Shown here: one piece after another, positions 60,991 through 64,000 of the stretch
Position numbering within the stretch: the stretch's first letter is position 1
Layout: every line of letters starts with the position of its first letter
Assembly (NCBI RefSeq): GCF_900188025.1
Contig: NZ_FZNO01000020.1
Span: 42,200 to 106,199, forward strand
Direction: 5' to 3'
Origin: Blastococcus mobilis
GTDB lineage: Bacteria > Actinomycetota > Actinomycetes > Mycobacteriales > Geodermatophilaceae
Length of the DNA stretch: 64,000 nucleotides
The notes under the pieces: model-generated
The model's database searches: none
The model's input: only the letters and a program-made list of their open reading frames with translations
Told to the model about the DNA's origin: nothing
Made by a program: the position numbers and the translations under genes

Positions 60991-63357
60991 GTGCCCTCCG
61001 AGCGCGATCGTCCCGGGACGTCGACCGCGCCCACCCCCGTGCCCGGGACGGCGGCCGAGCAGGCCGTGGGCGCGCTCGGATCCGGGGCGCCGCCCGACGC
61101 CACTCCCGGCTTCGGTCAGCAGGCGGGCATCGTCACCGCCGCCAGCGCCGCGGTGTCGGACCATGCCGGGACCGCGGGTGCCCAGGCCAGCCTGCCCGGC
61201 GTGCTGGCCGACGTGCCCGTCGCCGTCCTGGTGATCGACCAGAAGGCCAGTTCGGTCGTATACGCCAACAGCGCGGCCGTGCAACTGGCCGGCAACGTGG
61301 GCCTGCCGGTGGACGTCGACACCTGGGGTGCGGCGGTCGGGTTGACCGATCTCTCCGGTGCACCCCTGGCCAGCAGCAGCGGCCCCCTCTCCACGGTGGC
61401 CCAGGGCCGCCCGGTCGCCGGCGAGGCGGTGCGGCTGGCTCCCCGCACGAGCAGCGTGCCGGAGCGCGCCGACACCGCCGACGGGTCGGCCGACCAGCTG
61501 CTCTGGGTGACGGGCTTCCCCTTGTCGCAGGTCGACAGCCACCAGCAGCTCGCCCTGGTCGTCTTCCTGCACCTGGACCCGCCGGAGGAGGTCGCCGACC
61601 CCGAGGCCTACCTCCAGGCGCTGCGCGAGCGGGCGGTCACCGCCACCGACATCACGTTCACCATCACCGACCCACGCCGGCCGGACAACCCGCTGATCTG
61701 GGTGAACCCCTCGTTCACGCGGCTCACCGGGTACGCGGCCGAGGAGGCGATCGGCCGCAACTGCCGCTTCCTGCAGGGCCCGGCGACCGACGCCGGCTCC
61801 GTGGCGACGATCCGCAGCGCGCTGGAGACCAGGGAGACCGTCACGACGACGCTGCTGAACTACCGCAAGGACGGCACCGCCTTCTGGAACCAGCTGTCGG
61901 TGAGCCCGGTCTTCGACGGTGACGGCGAGCTGGTCAGCTTCGTGGGCGTGCAGACCGACGTCACCGAGCGGGTGCGGGTGGAGCACGAACGTGAGGCGGC
62001 GTTCGCGGCCGAGCACTCCGCCCGGCAGGAGGCCGAGCTGGCCCGCTCGGTGGCGGAGCAGGCGCGCCGGGACGCCGAGCAGGCGCAGGTCCAGGCCGAG
62101 CGCGCCCAGGAACGGCTGGCCCTCATGGCCGAGGCGACCAGCACGCTCATCGCGACCCTGGACATGTCGGAGCTGCTGGAACGGCTCGCCGGGCTGTGCG
62201 TCCCCCTGCTGGCAGACTGGGTCTACCTCACCCTCCTCGACGAGTACGGCGGGATCCGTGACGCCGTCGCGCGCCACAGGGATGGGCGGGAGGCCGACCT
62301 GCGGGAGTTCACCGCTCTGCACGTCATGCACCTGCCGCCGCATTCCCCGAGCCGGCGGAGCATCACGACGTCACAGCCGGTGCTCCTGGCCGAGCTGACG
62401 CCGGAGATCATCGCCGAGGCGATCACGTCCACGGGCGCCCGGGAGGCCTTCCACCGGCTGGGCGGCAGCTCGGTGCTGACGGTCCCGATGGTCGCCCGCC
62501 GGCGCACCCTGGGCGCCATCGCACTGGTCCGCGGCCCCGGCGAGCGGGCCTTCACCCGCGACGACGTCGAGCTCATCGAGGATCTCGCCGGGCGGGCCGC
62601 TCTGGCGGTGGACAACGTGCGGCTCTACCAGCGTGAGCACGCGGTCGCCGACACGCTCCAGCGCTCACTGCTGCCGGTCCTCCCGGAGGTGCCGGGCATC
62701 GAGTCGGCCGCCCACTACGTCAGCGCCTCGTCGGCGGCCGACGTCGGCGGCGACTTCTACGACCTGCTGGAGCTGCCGGACGGCTCGGTGGGCATCGTCG
62801 TGGGTGACGTCGTCGGCCACGACGTCGCCGCCGCCGCCACGATGGGACACCTGCGCGGCGTCCTGCGCGCCTGCATCTGGGACGCCGAGGACGCCGGGCC
62901 GGGGCACGTGCTGGCCCGCGTCGACCGGACGGTCCAGGGCCTGCGGGTCGCCTCGCTGGCCACGATGGTCTACGCGCGGGGGCTGCGTCCCACGGCACCG
63001 GGGCTGCCGTGGCGCCTCCACGTGGCCAACGCCGGTCATCCGCCGATGCTGCTCCGTTCCCCCGACGGCGCGGTGCGGGTCCTGGAGGGGATCACCGGCA
63101 TGCTCGTCGGCGTGGACGCCGGGACGCAGCGCGACACCGTCGTCCTCGAGGTGCCACCGGGCTCGACGCTCATCGCCTACACCGACGGGCTGATCGAGCG
63201 GCCCGGCGCGGACATGGACCAGGGCATCAACGAGTTGTGCGCGCGGGTCGCCGCAGCGCCCGTCGAGGCAGGGCCCCGGGAGCTGTGCGAAGCCGCCGTG
63301 AGCGGGGCCCTGGACCACCGGGACGACGTCGCGCTGATCGCCGTCCGCTTCGGCTGA
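60991..63357 (+). CDS. LOV-GAF-SpoIIE phosphatase (putative blue-light sensor)
   Basis: 788 aa from GTG 60991. N-terminal PAS-like region ~65-150, then a LOV domain ~205-325 with the photoactive signature GRNCRFLQG (Cys258) and flavin-binding NYRKDGTAFWNQLSVSP, a coiled-coil of ~50 residues rich in Ala/Glu/Arg (ELARSVAEQARRDAEQAQVQA), a GAF domain ~380-535, and a SpoIIE PP2C domain ~550-785 with GGDFYDLL, GDVVGHDVAAAATMGHL, NAGHPPML and DDVALIAVRFG. LOV-SpoIIE proteins couple blue light to anti-anti-sigma dephosphorylation in the general stress response. All expected catalytic and flavin residues are present. Confidence 0.92.
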   Translation: MPSERDRPGTSTAPTPVPGTAAEQAVGALGSGAPPDATPGFGQQAGIVTAASAAVSDHAGTAGAQASLPGVLADVPVAVLVIDQKASSVVYANSAAVQLAGNVGLPVDVDTWGAAVGLTDLSGAPLASSSGPLSTVAQGRPVAGEAVRLAPRTSSVPERADTADGSADQLLWVTGFPLSQVDSHQQLALVVFLHLDPPEEVADPEAYLQALRERAVTATDITFTITDPRRPDNPLIWVNPSFTRLTGYAAEEAIGRNCRFLQGPATDAGSVATIRSALETRETVTTTLLNYRKDGTAFWNQLSVSPVFDGDGELVSFVGVQTDVTERVRVEHEREAAFAAEHSARQEAELARSVAEQARRDAEQAQVQAERAQERLALMAEATSTLIATLDMSELLERLAGLCVPLLADWVYLTLLDEYGGIRDAVARHRDGREADLREFTALHVMHLPPHSPSRRSITTSQPVLLAELTPEIIAEAITSTGAREAFHRLGGSSVLTVPMVARRRTLGAIALVRGPGERAFTRDDVELIEDLAGRAALAVDNVRLYQREHAVADTLQRSLLPVLPEVPGIESAAHYVSASSAADVGGDFYDLLELPDGSVGIVVGDVVGHDVAAAATMGHLRGVLRACIWDAEDAGPGHVLARVDRTVQGLRVASLATMVYARGLRPTAPGLPWRLHVANAGHPPMLLRSPDGAVRVLEGITGMLVGVDAGTQRDTVVLEVPPGSTLIAYTDGLIERPGADMDQGINELCARVAAAPVEAGPRELCEAAVSGALDHRDDVALIAVRFG

Positions 63358-63390
63358 TATGTGAGGTCGCCTGTCAAGAGGGCGTGGCGG

Positions 63391-63430
63391 GGCGCCGCCG
63401 GGGCTGGGTGCTCTGGCGGCGCCTCGTTTT
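63391..63430 (+). terminator. Terminator of the LOV-SpoIIE gene
   Basis: Perfect 9-bp arms GGCGCCGCC (63391-63399) and GGCGGCGCC (63415-63423), followed by TCGTTTTT, the only textbook stem-plus-U-tract terminator in the window. 33 bp after the stop. Confidence 0.85.
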
Positions 63431-63835
63431 TGTGCTGGCTTGAGTCGGCGTGGTGACGGGGTGGGCGTGTCGGTGCGACGCGCGGTCGATGCTGATATGC
63501 GCGGGTTGGTCACCGCAGGACGGCGTTCGGCAGGGGCGCTTCGGCGTGTCTGAGGTCGAGCGTCACGTCGTCGATCCGTGTGGTGGGTCGACGGCGTGGC
63601 TCACAGCCGAATCGCCGGTCAGGCCCCTCGCGCTGCTGCCCGTCGGTGGCCTACTCGAGCCAGGTCTGTGGTGGATGGTGTTCGGTCGGGTTGCTTCCGC
63701 TCCGCTGCCCTGCGGCGTCGCCCGCAGCCGGGGTCAAGGCTGGCCGCAGGCCACCCGAAGGGCTTGGCCTTGACTTCGGCGAGGACGGCGCCAGGCATCT
63801 GGCGGGGCGGGAGCAAGCTCCGGTGCCTCCGGTGG
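63431..63835. other. Non-coding flank of the IS110-like element
   Basis: No convincing gene in about 405 bp. Short open frames here show no homology and poor codon structure. Several potential RNA hairpins lie within 120 bp of the transposase stop: GTCAAGGC (63733-63740) with GCCTTGAC (63767-63774) enclosing TGGCC-GCA-GGCCA (63741-63753). Part may be the end of the element, part chromosomal flank; the boundary cannot be placed because IS110 elements lack terminal inverted repeats. Confidence 0.5.
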
Positions 63836-64000
63836 TCAGGTGTCGGGCAGGGTGGCCAGGGACCAGCACCAGCCGGCCAGTTCGCGGGCGATGGCCACGC
63901 AGGCAACGGTGTGCTTCTTGTGGTGCGCGGCGAGCCGGGTCCAGCGGTCGTGCAGGCGTTGGTTGCCGGCATGCCCTCGGGCCTGGGCGGCCGCGGGTGC
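63836..64000 (-). mobile_element. IS110-like transposase, 3' end (truncated by window edge)
   Basis: The minus strand encodes the last 54 residues of a transposase ending at TGA 63836-63838: GNQRLHDRWTRLAAHHKKHTVACVAIARELAGWCWSLATL, the C-terminal transposase_20 pattern of the IS110/IS1111 DEDD-serine family. These enzymes use a DEDD catalytic domain plus a C-terminal serine and, in studied elements, a structured RNA from the non-coding end to choose targets. Whether this copy is intact cannot be seen. Confidence 0.75.

Noticed and set aside
63450..63773. A 107-codon plus-strand open frame after the LOV-SpoIIE terminator
   Set aside because: No homology, lies across the hairpin-rich flank of the IS110-like element, and no ribosome-binding site.

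Overview
The window is very GC-rich (roughly 72-74% by eye) and densely coded, with GTG starts common and GTGA/ATGA stop-start overlaps throughout. The gene set (180-kDa class NAD-glutamate dehydrogenase, acyl-ACP desaturase, four-TM LytR-CpsA-Psr protein, several SpoIIE phosphatases with sensor domains, N-acetylglutaminylglutamine osmolyte genes, a chemosensory operon) points to a free-living, motile, stress-tolerant actinobacterium. Geodermatophilaceae (Blastococcus, Geodermatophilus, Modestobacter) is the best guess; this is inference from gene content. No tRNA, rRNA or CRISPR array was seen.

Layout. 1-4.3 kb: molybdenum block on the minus strand, an HTH-TOBE regulator translationally coupled to modA-modB-modC, then a MobA-like nucleotidyltransferase and moaE. 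4.4-7.9 kb: recQ-type helicase and a NodU/CmcH-type carbamoyltransferase. 8-13.2 kb: small membrane proteins, an acyl-CoA dehydrogenase, an ArsR regulator with a palindromic operator and a VOC protein, plus two decayed genes (DUF1801-like with two frameshifts; a start-less GNAT relic). 13.2-23.8 kb: LCP protein, acyl-ACP desaturase with a tandem operator, exonuclease III, YaaA, a large GAF/PAS/SpoIIE phosphatase, a DEAD-box RNA helicase and an amidase. 23.9-30.7 kb: NAD-GDH, a holin-like membrane protein and an AAA ATPase; the two intergenic regions here carry related long palindromes.

30.8-47.1 kb is a signalling region. A GAF-SpoIIE phosphatase and a RsbW-like ATP-binding protein (a plausible partner-switching pair) precede, on the opposite strand, a full chemosensory locus: three tandem methyl-accepting chemotaxis proteins plus the tail of a fourth, cheA, cheW, an unrecognised 297-aa gene, and an overlapping operon cheB-cheR-cheY-cheX-cheY-cheX/C-like. 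The three receptor genes and the cheB operon share an upstream element (GNMGAC-N10-CGGTNACCG-N3-AATCTT, coding orientation) 150-220 nt before the start codons, suggesting common control. The receptor array shows tandem duplication, including duplicated terminators with compensatory base-pair changes.

47.2-64 kb: trehalose synthesis (otsA-otsB), two coupled crcB fluoride-channel genes, a class III CoA-transferase, a degraded junction of terC and a winged-helix gene, the NAGGN osmolyte pair (amidotransferase and synthetase), a secreted subtilase, a polytopic membrane protein, small membrane proteins, a Gly/Tyr-rich protein, and a LOV-GAF-SpoIIE phosphatase that looks like a blue-light sensor. 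The window ends in the 3' part of an IS110-like transposase gene whose downstream flank is rich in potential hairpins.

Compatible-solute synthesis (trehalose, NAGGN), three sensor phosphatases and the chemosensory locus fit an organism exposed to desiccation, salt and light. Three parS-like GTTCCACGTGGAAC-type sequences may mean the window lies in the origin-proximal half of the chromosome.
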